From: Pseudovirgaria hyperparasitica
Taxonomy: Eukaryota > Ascomycota > Dothideomycetes > Acrospermales > Acrospermaceae
Direction of reading: 5' to 3'
NCBI RefSeq assembly: GCF_010093815.1
Contig: NW_022985550.1
Coordinates: 819,074-883,073, forward strand
Length of the DNA: 64,000 nucleotides
The first letter of the stretch is position 1. Each line of letters begins with the position of its first letter. The position numbers and the translations under genes were made by a program. The notes beneath the pieces were generated by a model, which did no database searches, was not told where the DNA came from, and saw only the letters and a list, made by a program, of their open reading frames with translations. Of the stretch, positions 46,462 to 57,961 are shown one piece after another.

Positions 46462-49138
46462 TCATGAGTCCTTTTCGTCGATCAGATGTTCCTTCTCTAC
46501 TCTGGAGACCTTCTGGTCCATGGCAGTCTTCAACAACCAATTGACGTCTACTATCCGCGGTATCATATCCACATTCTTCGCCAGGCTGCGAAACTTGGGC
46601 CACATCAATTCATCTTTCCTCTCGCGAGAGCTGATCAGATAGATGTACTCCTTGTCGCCTTCGCCGTATGGATCTTGCTCTTGGCTTTCCGTATTGGCAG
46701 CAACAGCCTTGACTTCACGCTTCGAAACGTTCATATTAGATCGTCCGGTATAAAGCTGGCACGTGCCACCGTTGGCGACGGCTATGTCTCTCATCGTTTC
46801 GTAGCCCGAAGTCACGTTTCCGGTGCAGAATAATGCGAGACCTTCCAACAGCTTGCCTTGATTCCGCTGGGCTCGGGTCAACGTCTGCGTGAGGTTGATG
46901 TCGAACTTTTTCTCGTTTTCTCGGTCGCTCAGTATGAATTGATGTGGGTCTGGCAGCTCATGGTGCTTCAGGGCGTAGTCTAAGAAGTCGGTTGAAACCA
47001 CCACGGGTGCGTGAGCCAGGGCTCGAAGGAAGTTCTTCGTGCGAATGAGATTCGGCGCACAGAGAATCATGTCTGGACGAGGGTCTCCAGTCACCCAAAG
47101 TCCGAGCTGACGTAGTTTCATCTGCACAGTGTTAGGATGATATACAGTCCAAAAAGGAGTATATGCCAGAGGACTTACCTTGTCTGCTGATTCTTTGGTC
47201 TCGTTTCCTACCCATGCTTTATATCCGGTGACCATGAGCCAGTACTCGCGTTCTACTTTGCCAACTGGTACCGCCTTGGGACGCCCTTGCTTGGACTTTG
47301 TCTTCTTCGGTGGTGTTGCCTTTCTTTCCTCCTCTTCCTCTTCCGCATCTGGTTCGACGGACCGTTTCCGTTTCTCTGACTCTTTCCTATCTCTACCGTG
47401 TATCACGCCACCAACCCTCTTCATTTCCTTCTCAAACTTGGCCATGTCGGGTGCCATATCACTGAGCTTGGCCATCGCACGAGCCTTTGCACCTCTCCCA
47501 GCGGTTGACGGTGTCTGATTCTCCTTGTCTCCTTCCACGGGATGACGCTCTGCTGATTGCCCTTCCACTGGTTGCCGTCTAGTCTTCTGAGCGACCGGTG
47601 TGCTGGTCTGAGCCGCCGGTCGAGCTTTAGACTTTTTGACAACACCGGGCCTTGGTGGTGCAGTCTCGGTATAGTATTTCTCTACAGCCTTAGGATCAAG
47701 GCTAGTTTGACCAACGGCCTCGCCGAGATTGGTGCCCTTTGGAAAGTAAACATATTTTGGGTTGGTCATTGACATCTCCTCGCACTGCGCATAGCTTTCC
47801 TCCAGCCAGATATGGTTCAGAATGTGGATATTCCATTCTTGTGCCGCTTCACACTTGGCACCATCCATATATGCAGTGATCAGATGAGTATCTTCCTGTG
47901 TCATTTTGCGATCCAAGTGAGCCCCAGTGACTTTGACAAGATCTTGAAGGTAGTCTCGCGCCAGTCCTGTATAATTTGAAATGCTTATGTGGTACTTGTC
48001 GAAGCCAGGAATTCCATTGCGAGGGACCGGATAATGGAGCAGCTTGCGGAAGGGCGACCTCCATCTGTTACTCCTTATTATGTCAAAAAGCCAGGCGAGA
48101 TTCCCCACATCTTTCCCTGCTCTTGACGCTTCCACGTAATCAGGGCCGTCTCTGTACCTGCAAATCAAGATGTCTGTCGCCTCGATGTCGTCCGTAAGAG
48201 ATCCTCCGCTTTCTTCCACAACTTTAGCAATATTATCCGTGAGGTGAACGCTAAGCTCTAGGTCCTTGCAGATCTTCAACTTCTTGCTCTTGAACACTGC
48301 CGAGGCTTGTCGTCTTGCTACAGTCTCTTGCTCGGGATGGTGGGAGGTGGCGCCGTTTATAGTATCATGTATCTTTTTCGCGTTCGCCAGTGGAGGTGAT
48401 CCCGGTCCGCTTCGGAGGGCCACAGGATCTGATAGGAGATAGTTATCCTCAGAAACCTTAGCGCCTACTTTCATACAGACGTCGAACCTAAGTCAAGGTG
48501 AGAAATGATACACATAGGCAGGAACAAGGTCGTACCAGTGGGGCAGGACTATGTGGCATCGCAGCTTTTTTTGGATAGCCTTTTGACAGTACGCATTTCG
48601 AAGATCCAGAGCGATAATATGTGTCACAAAGGCTGATAGCCCAGTCGCATATGCACCCCCCATAGCCAATACCCCTCCATACACAGCCTCTTTATCGCCT
48701 TCCGGAATATCTGCGCAGCAGACTACGACATTCGACATGAACATGTGAGGATCGGGGCTGTGCTGTTTCGTGTTGGCGGGCTTCTGCTTTCTTATTGACT
48801 CTGGTATCCAGGCAGGCTTGACAACGGCCAACATAGCATCGAGGGCGTCCGAGTACTGGGGGAAATCGGCTGTCGTCGAGATAACGTGGGACACGTCCGA
48901 GAGGTCTTGTATACGGCCATCGCTGTCGAGAACGACGAAATCGCCTCCATATCTGACAACGTCTTTCCTCAACTGTGCATGTTAGTTGTCGTAGTACTTC
49001 AGGCAGTCCGTGACTGTAGCCTACATCTTGGATGGACCCGTCCGAGAATTCTGTGCTGGGAATGAACGCGAACCTCAAGCCCTTGAATAGAGTCGCTGAT
49101 GGGTCCTCCATTATCGTGTCAGAGTTGTTGCCGGCCAT
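46462..49138 (-). CDS. RTT107: RTT107/Brc1 multi-BRCT genome-stability protein
   Basis: Scaffold of BRCT domains that binds phosphorylated H2A at stalled forks and links to Slx4 and Smc5/6 in yeasts. Four exons (49025-49138, 48536-48972, 47179-48487, 46462-47121) give 839 residues. The N-terminal part carries several BRCT repeats (LFKGLRFAFIP, MFMSNVVVCCADI, KICKDLELSVH, YHISISNYTGLARDYLQDLVKVTGAHL followed by NHIWLEESY). A basic and acidic linker (about residues 400-540) follows, then a C-terminal BRCT pair (YWLMVTGYKAW, LALFCTGNVTSGYETMRDIAVANGG, IPRIVDVNWLLKTAM). Introns are 52, 48 and 57 nt. The 57-nt one (47122-47178) has ideal signals but is stop-free and in frame. Confidence 0.92.
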
Positions 49139-49748
49139 GATTGCGTTGCAGTGTGTGTGCGCATGGATCGTAAGTGTAATGTTTGCGGTGTCCGAACGCG
49201 CCTACCACTTTGACGCGCTATTGAACGCGCCTACACGTGACCTGTATTCTGTCCACTAATTGGCATGAAACAATCAATATCTTTGAGGCACAGCATGTCT
49301 TCCATCTTGTGTCAACACGCCTAAGCATAGCAGATTTATGTCATACTGACCATATTTAATGTTTGTGCCTCATGCTTCACAGTGTCAAGACTCCAAGTGT
49401 ACACACCTTAACCTCGGCATGTCTTCGAGTAATGGATGCTTGTAAGAGATTGATGATGACCTGGACCCGAACTGCCAGACACGTAATAATATCAAGGCTG
49501 TAGTAAAGGCCAACTCAAGTGAATTCACTCTATTATCACTCGTCACATAACACAGTACGAAATCGAATCTGTCAACGTCAGCACTTCATTTGGTCCCGCA
49601 GTGTCAAATACCGGTCAAAAGTCCCGCAGTCGATCTCAGTATACCTTCAGAGTTTCACGGGCCTACGGAACCACTTTGTTCATTATCCTACAGACTCAGA
49701 TGAGAAAACCATCGATTCTTATCCAAGTCATTGATCCAAACGAGCGAA
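49139..49748. other. Divergent promoter region, RTT107 / alpha-beta hydrolase
   Basis: 610 bp between divergent genes. No gene seen. Confidence 0.5.
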
Positions 49749-51257
49749 ATGGCTTCGAAAGTCTTCCAAGTCCAAGAGCATGTCTTGCCTTGCCAACACA
49801 TCAGGCAGTACCATCGCGCGACAGTAGACGGAGAAGACGGTGTATTGAACTTGGCGATTAAGCAATACACACCGTTGAACAATAAAAGCCCTAAGCCAAA
49901 CGACCTCACCATCATCGGCGCACATGCGAACGGCTTTCCGAAGGTCAGTGTGGTCTGATGATACCGGGGTAATCTCTGATAGATGTGTCATATATAGGAG
50001 CTATACGAACCACTCTGGATTGAATTGCTCCAAAGAACCGAACAAGCTGGCATCGGTGTCCGTGGCATATGGATAGCAGATGTCGCACATCAAGGCGCCA
50101 GCGGTGTCCTGAACGAGAGCAAACTAGGAGATGATCGCGAGTTCTTCCACAGATACACTCAAACCAACCACTAACAACAAGCAGCATCATGGTTCGACCA
50201 CCCTCGAGATCTCCTACACATGATCAACCATTTCCGCGACCAGATCCAGCGCCCAATCGTCGGCATCGGCCACAGCATGGGCGGATGCCACCTCGTCAAC
50301 CTCTCCCTCATCCACCCGCGTCTCTTCGCCAGCCTCATCCTCGTCGACCCCGTCATCCAGAAATACACCACCGCCCAGGGAAACTACGCGCCCGCCCGAG
50401 CATCCTCCTTCCGCAGAGACATCTGGCCATCCCGCGCCGCCGCCGCACAAGCCTTCAAAAAGAGCAAATTCTACACCGCCTGGGACTCGCGTGTCCTCGA
50501 CCTCTGGATCCAACACGGCCTCCGCGACCTCCCAACACACCTCCACCCCATCCCAGACGACCCAGCATCCCCATCCCCCTCTCAAACCTCCCCCCTACCA
50601 CCCATAACCACCGAACCCACCCTCACCCCACAACCCACCTCTCCCCCCGTAACCCTCACCACAACCAAACACCAAGAAGTCTTCACCTTCCTCCGCCCCA
50701 ACTACGCCCCGCAACCCACCCCCGACACCCCAGGCCCCCACCTCCTAACAACCACCACCCCCTCCCAAAACCGCACCACCATCCCCGACCTCACCCCCAG
50801 CCCAACCCCTCAATCCCCCTTCTACCGCCCCGAACCCACCCTCACATTCACCCAACTCCCCCACCTCCGCCCACCCACCCTCTACATCTTCGGCGCCCAA
50901 TCCTACCTCTCCCAGCCCGACGCCCGCGCCGAGAAACTCGCTTGCACAGGCGTCGGCGTCGGCGGCAGCGGCGGCGCCCCCGAGGGCAAGGTCAGGGAGT
51001 ATGTGATGCCGGGCGTTGGGCATCTGGTGCCGATGGAGAAGGTTGCGGAGACGGCGGAGCAGTGTGGTGTGTGGATTGTGGAGTCGTTGCGCGGGTGGAG
51101 GGAGGCGGAGGAGGTGGTTTTGGGGGAGTGGGATGGGGTGCCGCGCGGGGAGCGCGCGCGGTTGAGTGAGAGGTGGTTGGAGGCGGTGAGTGCGCCGGTG
51201 GCGGGGTTGCCGGCGGTGAAGGGGAAGGTGGAGGGGAAGGGGAAGAGTAATTTGTAG
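49749..51257 (+). CDS. Alpha/beta hydrolase (Lpx1/Tox-type) with Pro-rich insert and a GC-AG intron
   Basis: Alpha/beta-hydrolase-fold enzyme of the group that includes yeast peroxisomal lipase Lpx1 and AKT-type toxin-pathway hydrolases; the substrate is unknown. Exons 49749-49943, 49998-50136 and 50185-51257 give 468 residues. The oxyanion segment IIGAHANGFPKELYEPLW spans the first intron. The nucleophile elbow GHSMGG is near residue 140, and the likely catalytic His is in GVGHLVPMEKV near residue 386. The second intron (about 50137-50184) has GCGAGT instead of GT at its 5' end, a CACTAAC branch site and CAG. Only this choice restores DDPSWFDHPRDLL. A Pro/Thr-rich insert of about 80 residues (encoded around 50540-50810) is unusual. 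No PTS1-like C terminus is seen (ends GKSNL). Confidence 0.85.
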
Positions 51258-51594
51258 GGTGGAAGGGGGATGGTGTGTGGTGGTGTCTGCTTGTTATTGG
51301 GCTGGGATGGAGACGTCAGCGTGGGTCGCTTTGTCGAGGGATGTAGGCAGTGTTTGGAGGGTCAGGAATCTTGGTTATACAGACCAACATGGCCGCATCA
51401 GAGCGGAATCGACGTATGAATCGACCAGAAGTAGTCCACCATCAAATCATTGCAACTCAACCCGTTCATTCATTCATTCATCTATCTATCCACATGCGTT
51501 GCACAGTGCGTCGTAACACTCATATCGAACAGGTATACATCTCTATATCCTAATTTTGATATTCCCCAAAAAAACAGCCACCCACATATCCCCA
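51258..51594. other. Convergent 3' region, hydrolase / amino-acid transporter
   Basis: 337 bp between two stops facing each other, with an ATTCATTC run near 51465. No gene seen. Confidence 0.5.
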
Positions 51595-53298
51595 TCATGC
51601 CGGAACATACTCATCCGGAAACCCATTCGACGCGCACGAGAACGGCCCCCCGAAACTATCTGCATGATAACCATCAATAATACTCTGCACCGAAGCCTAT
51701 TCAAGTCAGTCAGCAAGCCACAACCCCATCAGGACTCTCTCCACAGGGAGAACACTCACATAAGTCCCACCAGACAAAAAGAACAGCCCGATAAAAATCA
51801 AGACCACATTAACAACAATACCCACCCACCCGCGCCATCCACGAATCTTATAAAAATCCGGCCCATGATCCGCCCTCCGCATACGAATATACGCGACGCC
51901 CCAGAAGATAAACCCGAAGAACGAGTCAAACAGCGAGCTCATAATGCTCAGCAGATCAGAGAAGAAGGGGATGACCTCGGCAATGATGAAAGCGGCCACC
52001 CAGGTGAGCGCGAGGATACCGGCCCACACGGCCCAGCCAAGCGGGGTGTGGTGGCTGAGATGCTTGGTGCCCTTGAAGATGCGGAAGAAGATGAAGCGGG
52101 CGCTGACGCTGGCGTACAGCACGCCGAGGAAGATGAGGGTGGGGATCATGAAGCTGAAGCTGACCTTGCGGTAGGTGAGGTTGCCGAGGGAGCCGAAGGC
52201 GGGGGCGGTGTTGTAGTTTGTGCCGGTGTAGGCGTACACGATGGAGCCGACGAGGCCGAAGACGATGACTTCGCAGATGGTGACGGCCCAGAGCGCTTTG
52301 GGGAAGTCGCGGGGTTCCTTCATCTCGGCGATGAAGGAGGGGATGGTGATTTGGCCGATGAAGGTGTAGGAGATGTTCATGAATGCGTTTGTGCCCATGA
52401 CGAAGGTGGTGCCGGCCTGGGGGATGGCGAGGACTTGGATGGGACCCTTGGAGGGGAAACCGGTGGGGGCGTCCTCGATGGCGGCGAAGACCATGGCGAG
52501 AAAGACGGAGATGAAGGTGAAGAATGCGGATGCGGTGGCCAGACGGGCGAGCACGGAGAAGGTGCGTGGGAGAGAGCATACCCAGCAGACGACGGCGGCA
52601 ATGGCGGAGAAACCGATTGTGCAGAGGCCATGTTGCGAGATGGTGTTCAGGTAGTTTGCGCTGACGAGGCAGTGGAAGCCCTGGATGAAGGTGTTGTTGA
52701 GGAGGAACATGACGGCGGTCGCGTACCAGGCCCATTTCTTGTTCCAGAACAGCATCTGTCCGATGTCACAGACATCGCGGACTTCGGGGTGGCGCATGCA
52801 GAATTCCCATAGCACGAGGGACGTGTAGAGGACCATCGCAGCCACGAGGACGGTGAATATCAGGCCAGGTACCAGTCCGAGGATGGAGTACGAGTAAGGG
52901 AATGACATGATGGCCAGACAAATGTACTCTGAGAACAGCAATGCTGCCGTCTAACATGTCGTAAGCTATGGTGACGATGATACTTTGAGCCCGGGGTATA
53001 TACAGCGGGCACAGGGCGTAATTACCTTCTGCCAACTGCAAGTCCTGTACTTGATGGGATTATCAGCCTCCAGTGCCATCTGCTTTCCAACAGACATGGA
53101 GCTGTCGCTGTCGTCGCCAATATTGCCGGTGGTGATAGGCTTGTCAATCCTGCTCATCCTGCGACCACCTTGGCCCTCGACATCACCGCCATAGTTGTCC
53201 GAAGCTCTTTTTTCATGCTCATCCGGAGTGAATAGTCCACTGTCTTTGTTCTGAGCCTCCTCCTTGCTGGAGGAGCTCTTCCGAAGACCTAGCGCCAT
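51595..53298 (-). CDS. Neutral amino-acid transporter, AAAP family (Mtr-like)
   Basis: Plasma-membrane permease of the amino acid/auxin permease type, close to Neurospora Mtr. Exons 53026-53298, 51760-52950 and 51595-51696 give 521 residues. The cytoplasmic N terminus (about 90 residues, Ser- and charge-rich) ends in NPIKYRTCSWQK; the first 75-nt intron joins it to TAALLFSEYICLAIMSFPYSYSILG, the first membrane segment. About eleven hydrophobic segments follow, with the conserved NAFMNISYTFIGQITIPSFIAEMKEPRDFPKAL. The last intron (63 nt) adds ASVQSIIDGYHADSFGGPFSCASNG, the standard fungal tail of this subfamily. N-terminal lysines could be ubiquitin targets, as in other permeases (inference). 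Confidence 0.94.
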
Positions 53299-54912
53299 TT
53301 TACTGACCGGATGGCCCGGACAAAAATAGTGGAATAAAAGGGTTCGTTACGTCTAAATAAGGGCAGCATTAATCACTAGGATTCAATGAGCTTTGGAAAA
53401 ATTAGGCGCGCAATGAGGATACCACTCGATTGCGGGCTGATGAAGGAAGATAGAAAACAAGCGACGTATTATGGGCGCAGGCCCGGCTTATGAATGGAAA
53501 GCAGAAACTGGGGCGAATTAGAGAGGGCGTGGAGCAAAATGTAAGATCGACAGAATTGAACGGCACGCGAGTTGTTGGTGCAAGCCCCAAGCCCGATGGT
53601 GCACCATGTCATTTTGTAAAATCTGATGCAAACCTCTTCAAAGCCCATCGTCATAGGCTGCCAAGGTGTCACCAGCCTACCAGTGTTGAGAAATGCTCGT
53701 CCGACTCGCAGAGCAGTACAAGCTGGAAGTTCCTATATCATATCTCTGGTTGGTGGTTGGTGTAGCAGCAGCAGACAAAGAACACAAAGGACATAATCAT
53801 CAAAGTGTCCATTATCCAGGTTGAAAGCTTGATATCGCTTGTTATGACTTGGTAAATGATGACCTCAGAGGCGTGGGGCACCAACACACTATTACTCGCG
53901 CAGATAAATAGATGGGACGGGGAGGATGTGGAGAATTCGTCGCGCAAAACCCGGTGGTTGGATCGGTTTCCGTAAATACGTCTTGGCTCGGCACTATTGA
54001 TGCGAACATACGAGCCAGCAGTCATGTTATTGATATGTAAAGCGTTTCATCTTTGCTGTCTTGCGCCATAATAATTGATGAATCCCGAAATCGGATGGAC
54101 GATTTAACGCTTACGTTGGTTGTGTCGTCGCTTAATCCGCCCGACTCGCCCTGTACATAATTACATGATAGGTACAGGGTCAGTAGAGATGACTTTAAAT
54201 CCATCACCAACGCTTTTGGTGCGGCGCCAGCTCAATAGGCTGAGCGCTTCGCAAATGACATTGGAACGAGCCAGAAATAGTATAGGTAAACTGTACAGAA
54301 TTCGCGGCCCAGAGCCTGTCGCAGACAAACTCTTTGCTTTGTCGTTCGCCGTGAGACTCGGTAAGCTTCTCAAGAGTATCTTGGCTTCATGTGGCGGCGT
54401 CCTGGGCAACGCTGTGCAACTCCGCAGTACAAGTAGATAGCGATTAGTCTACTACTCAGCCTGAAGACTCTGTGAGATAGCAATATCGTCACTTGGGGCA
54501 TAATTCAAGTGGCAATCTCCATCGTGATGAGCATCGCGGGGTCGCGCCAACTGTAATTGTGGTCTCAGTGCAACCTTTCAGGGAATCCCCTCTGTGTCCC
54601 TCCCTGTCAGTGGTCGAAGTATAAGCCGAGTTCGTGCTATACTGGAGGGTGACTTCGACCCATCTCTTCCACAATTCCTCATTGTTCGTGATCTTCAACA
54701 ATGGCACTCCTGTACACCAAGTGGAGTCGTCTTGAGTCTTTGCAGGATGTGTGCAGTGTCCTTCAGCCTAGCTAGCCGTGACTGCAGCTCAGGATCGTAG
54801 CTGTGACTTCCATGTCTTCCGACTAGTTGTGGTGCATAATCCAGATCGAGAAACTTTCTGCAAGGACGTACTTCCTCGCCCCATTCGCTCAGGGGGCGAC
54901 ATTGTATGAATC
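53299..54912. other. Intergenic region upstream of the amino-acid transporter
   Basis: 1.6 kb with ORFs up to about 106 codons on both strands in the same stretch (54120-54440). None is convincing, and no RNA gene is recognised. Confidence 0.5.
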
Positions 54913-55816
54913 TTACACAGAGCCTGTGCTCTTGTTGCCTCTAGGAGCGAATCCAAATCCGCCTCTTCCGCTACCATCTGGGCCTCGCGGAGCCCGAAGG
55001 ATCTGACTCTCCTTGGGAAGCTCGGAATTCGACTGGCTGCCCTCTCCAGCTCTTCTTTGAATATATACAGAGTTCGGTTTCGGCGCATATCCGGGTTCAA
55101 AAAGCTGCGACGACTTTTGGGGTCCACCGCGTGCAGGAGAATGGTCGCCTGACGAAGGAGTGACATTACCACTTCTCTGACCTCCTTTGCCCTTTCCTTT
55201 GCCCCTCTGATTTTGGTTTTGGCTTTGATATCTTGCTTGTGGGGAGGCCCGGCCTTGTGTTTCGACAGATGCGCCAACCCCAAGTTCAGCTCGGCGCTCA
55301 GCATACGCACGCTTCTTTTCTTCGCGATCTTTTGCCGCGTTAGCCTGTCGTTCCTTCAGAAGTATGTCTGCCCTCTTGCGCTCCTCCTCTTCACTGTCAT
55401 CGTCGTCGTCGAGCGAGAGCCCCCCTATTTGACCTTCTACATCAGTCTTAGATAACACCTTTGGCGGTGGCTTGCGTGAAAGAAGTTTCATGGGTGCCCT
55501 GAACGGATCTCCCTGAACAGGCGTGTTGTCCCTCGCAGTCACGAATATAGGAGCAGGCGCAGGGTTATCTCTGGAGACAGATTAGCAGTCTGGCGGCTGA
55601 ATATGAATCAAGCACACATACGCTGTGTCCCACAGCTCGCGTTGCAATTGGGCATGCTGCGCGCGTCTTTCGGCCTTGGTCAACTTTTTCGGTTTCTCTG
55701 GTTGAGTATCTTTTGCTGGTTCTCTCTGTACTGCAATCAGCCTTGACTTCTGAGGATAAACAAAGTGCGCAACTGACGTCTGCAATTTTCACCCAGTCAT
55801 CGTCCCACGCACTCAT
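54913..55816 (-). CDS. SUZ-domain-like RNA-associated protein
   Basis: Three exons (55778-55816, 55622-55725, 54913-55570) give 266 residues. The start MSAWDDDWVKIAD, the segment PKKLTKAERRAQHAQLQRELW, an RKPPPKVLSKT stretch and the end RAPRGPDGSGRGGFGFAPRG are conserved fungal features. The PRGPDG/GFGF end resembles the SUZ-C motif, and the middle (EEEERKRADILLKERQANAAKDREEKKRAYAERRAEL) is a charged helix as in SUZ-type RNA-binding regions. The function is unproved; RNA association is inferred from composition (QNQNQRGKGKGKGGQRSG). Introns are 52 and 51 nt. The first 3' splice site was chosen to keep frame with REPAKDTQPEKPKKL. Confidence 0.75.
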
Positions 55817-56146
55817 GTTGCTGATACTTCAATGTACAGTTTTGTGTATGTTTGGGCAGTGCTTTCGAGCGCAACGTATGAGGATAATGAAATGCACGAG
55901 CAACTGTGAGGTTTATCTTGTGGGTTTTGAGAACGAACTACGACGCGGGCAGCGGGCTCAGTAAATGATTAGCGCTACGCGGGTGGGTACAGCCGAACTT
56001 AGGAGCCTCCCCCCGCCTCTCAGCCCCTGCAGCCCTAAAAGCGAAGTGGAGCTATGGCTAGTATCTGTGTATGTGAACTATGTGTTGTGAATCGAAAACA
56101 TTACTGAACAGACAGTGCCTTTACTTGCTGACTCGCTCGCGACAAT
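55817..56146. other. Short divergent promoter region
   Basis: 330 bp between the SUZ-like gene and the small gene at 56147. No other feature seen. Confidence 0.5.
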
Positions 56147-56757
56147 ATGTCAGGTATGACTCTCGATCTCTTGGAACCAGCGACTCACCTCTAATCCAAC
56201 TCTACAGACATCGACGGCGACTCAACGATGCATTCCTCACCCTCTGACGTAGAGGACATGGACGAAGAAGAAGAAGAACTCCCCACCGCCCAAGACGCAC
56301 CTGCAACTCCAACAGGTGGTATAGCGCCTCAACATCCCCATGCCTTCGTCCCTCCATCCTCCGAGATCTCCCCTCCAAACTCACAGCACGGCCCGGCGCG
56401 ACAGAACGCCTTCACGAGTACTTCACGAAACGATGGGATGCCCGAGGGGAGCCCGAGTGCGATGGCGCTGAATGCCAACGGAAAGAGAGCCATAGTGGAG
56501 GGCAAGAATGAAGCTGCTACCAAAGCGAGCAAGCCGATAGGGAGGTCGTCTAGCGGTTACGAGTGGAGTCGGCCAGAGGACGAGCCTGGCTGGACGTGGA
56601 TGAATAGGAAGGCGGCAGAGGAGTACTACCGGGCGATGGATCAGATTGTGGATAAGGAGTATATGATCAAAAGTGAGTTGAGTCGATCCTCGTGTGGTGA
56701 TATTTTTCTGACGCGAAGTAAGACAAATACGGCGATGTGTGCGAAAAGAGACAATGA
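56147..56757 (+). CDS. Small acidic protein of unknown function
   Basis: I do not recognise the family. The model has three exons: 56147-56153 (only 7 nt, ATGTCAG), 56208-56672 and 56723-56757, giving 168 residues. The N terminus is acidic (MSDIDGDSTM, then EDMDEEEEEL). The middle is Pro/Ser-rich, and the C-terminal third looks folded: GYEWSRPEDEPGWTWMNRKAAEEYYRAMDQIVDKEYMIKNKYGDV. The WxWxNRKAxEEYxRAM pattern suggests a conserved helix. The last intron boundary (56673-56722) is uncertain; a different 3' site would give another short C terminus. It lies in a row of nuclear genes, next to DPB4. Confidence 0.65.
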
Positions 56758-57032
56758 ACACAGGACGTAGTCGCAGCAAAGAGCATCCGGAGTACCTGAG
56801 GGACTCGTACACTGTATGTTTCAAAGAGCCTATATCTATGCCGCAGTACATGCGACTCGGCGGTAACAGATGGCCATAAAAGTACTGCGCGTACGTAGGC
56901 GTATATCGCTTCACATGTTCTAGCCAGCAGCTGGCTTGATCATATCCTTCTACATGACCTCTAGTACTCATGTCGTATGATACAGGCTCATGGTTCTACT
57001 CCACACATATTCAATAGGCGCCACACACCACA

Positions 57033-57961
57033 TCAATCACTGTCTTCGCCTTCAGAATCCTCATCTCGTTCTTCATTGTCCTCCAGCGGATCTTCCACCA
57101 ACTGATCTGCTCCATCTCCGTGATCCTCCTCGTCGTCATCTGGTTCGTCTTCCTCCTCCTCCTCATCCTCTTCATCATCCTCCTCATCGTCCTGATCATC
57201 AACCTCATCTTCCATCTCAGCATCTGTTTCTGGCTCTGCGCCATCCTCTCTCCGTGCCTTTTTGTGAGCAGGCGGCGAGTCTCCGTCTTTACGTCGTGCT
57301 GGTGATCTGAGACCTTTCACGCTGCCTTCTGCGGTGACGAAACTTTCTTCTGCGGGGGAGGAGGGAGCCTGTTGCGCGGTGATATTTTCATCGGCGAAGC
57401 GTTGGGCGGCGGCGATCTTCTCCTCTTTTACTTTGCGGCGGTAGGAATTGCGCTTCTCGGTTTGGATCGTCGCAAACTCTTGGAGATGTCATCAGTGCCA
57501 TATAACTGCGTATCGTGGAAGATCTGCGTACTTGTATGTTCCTCGTCCAATCGCGCAGCAAAGCGTTCAAACTCGATGGCGTGCAGAGCATTGAGTACGT
57601 CTTGTGGTTGTATCGTCTTCTTGTTACTCCTCATCGTGAGTTCGTTCGCACTGATCAGAGCGTCAGAATTGTGCAGTAAGCTCTTTCGACTCCGCCTACT
57701 GTGACGCCAGGTAGCTTATGAAAACTGTTGCGCTTTTCTGTATCGCCAGTATCGCGTCTTTCTGCACCACCGTGTTTGGTGGTAGTGCGCCCCGTGCGAG
57801 TCGCTGCACCATTGACTTTGGAAGACCTAGGTCCTGGGAAGTGTGATTAGCGATTGAGTTCTGTCGTGGAAGCTCACTCATACATCTATGCTGATCCCAT
57901 CGACCATGGAGGAGTTTCCCTCATCAGGTACTGTGGAAGCATTGCTCTTGCGCGGTGGCAT
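57033..57961 (-). CDS. DPB4: Dpb4-type histone-fold subunit of DNA polymerase epsilon
   Basis: Histone-fold protein shared in yeast by DNA polymerase epsilon and the ISW2/CHRAC remodeller (POLE3/CHRAC17 in animals). Four exons (57884-57961, 57706-57833, 57532-57650, 57033-57478) give 256 residues. The histone fold runs from DLGLPKSMVQRLARGALPPNTVVQKDAILAIQKSATVFISYLAANELT to KKTIQPQDVLNALHAIEFERF. A basic linker follows (RNSYRRKVKEEK), then a very acidic C-terminal tail of about 70 residues. Introns are 50, 55 and 53 nt, and each junction restores family sequence (for example SYLA|ANELT and EEHTK|FATIQTEKRNSYRRK). Confidence 0.94.

Noticed and set aside
45728-46603. Minus-strand ORF of 291 codons
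   Set aside because: It is antisense to VPS25 and produced by the C/G strand asymmetry.
50189-51169. Plus-strand ORF of 326 codons in another frame
   Set aside because: It is an Arg/Pro/His-rich shadow of the hydrolase gene.
51556-52812. Plus-strand ORF of 418 codons
   Set aside because: It is antisense to the amino-acid transporter and has Asp/Glu/Gly-rich composition caused by strand bias. The minus-strand gene has clear family sequence.
54120-54440. 106-codon plus-strand ORF and overlapping 82-codon minus-strand ORF
   Set aside because: Neither has recognisable motifs or splice context, and both occupy the same stretch.
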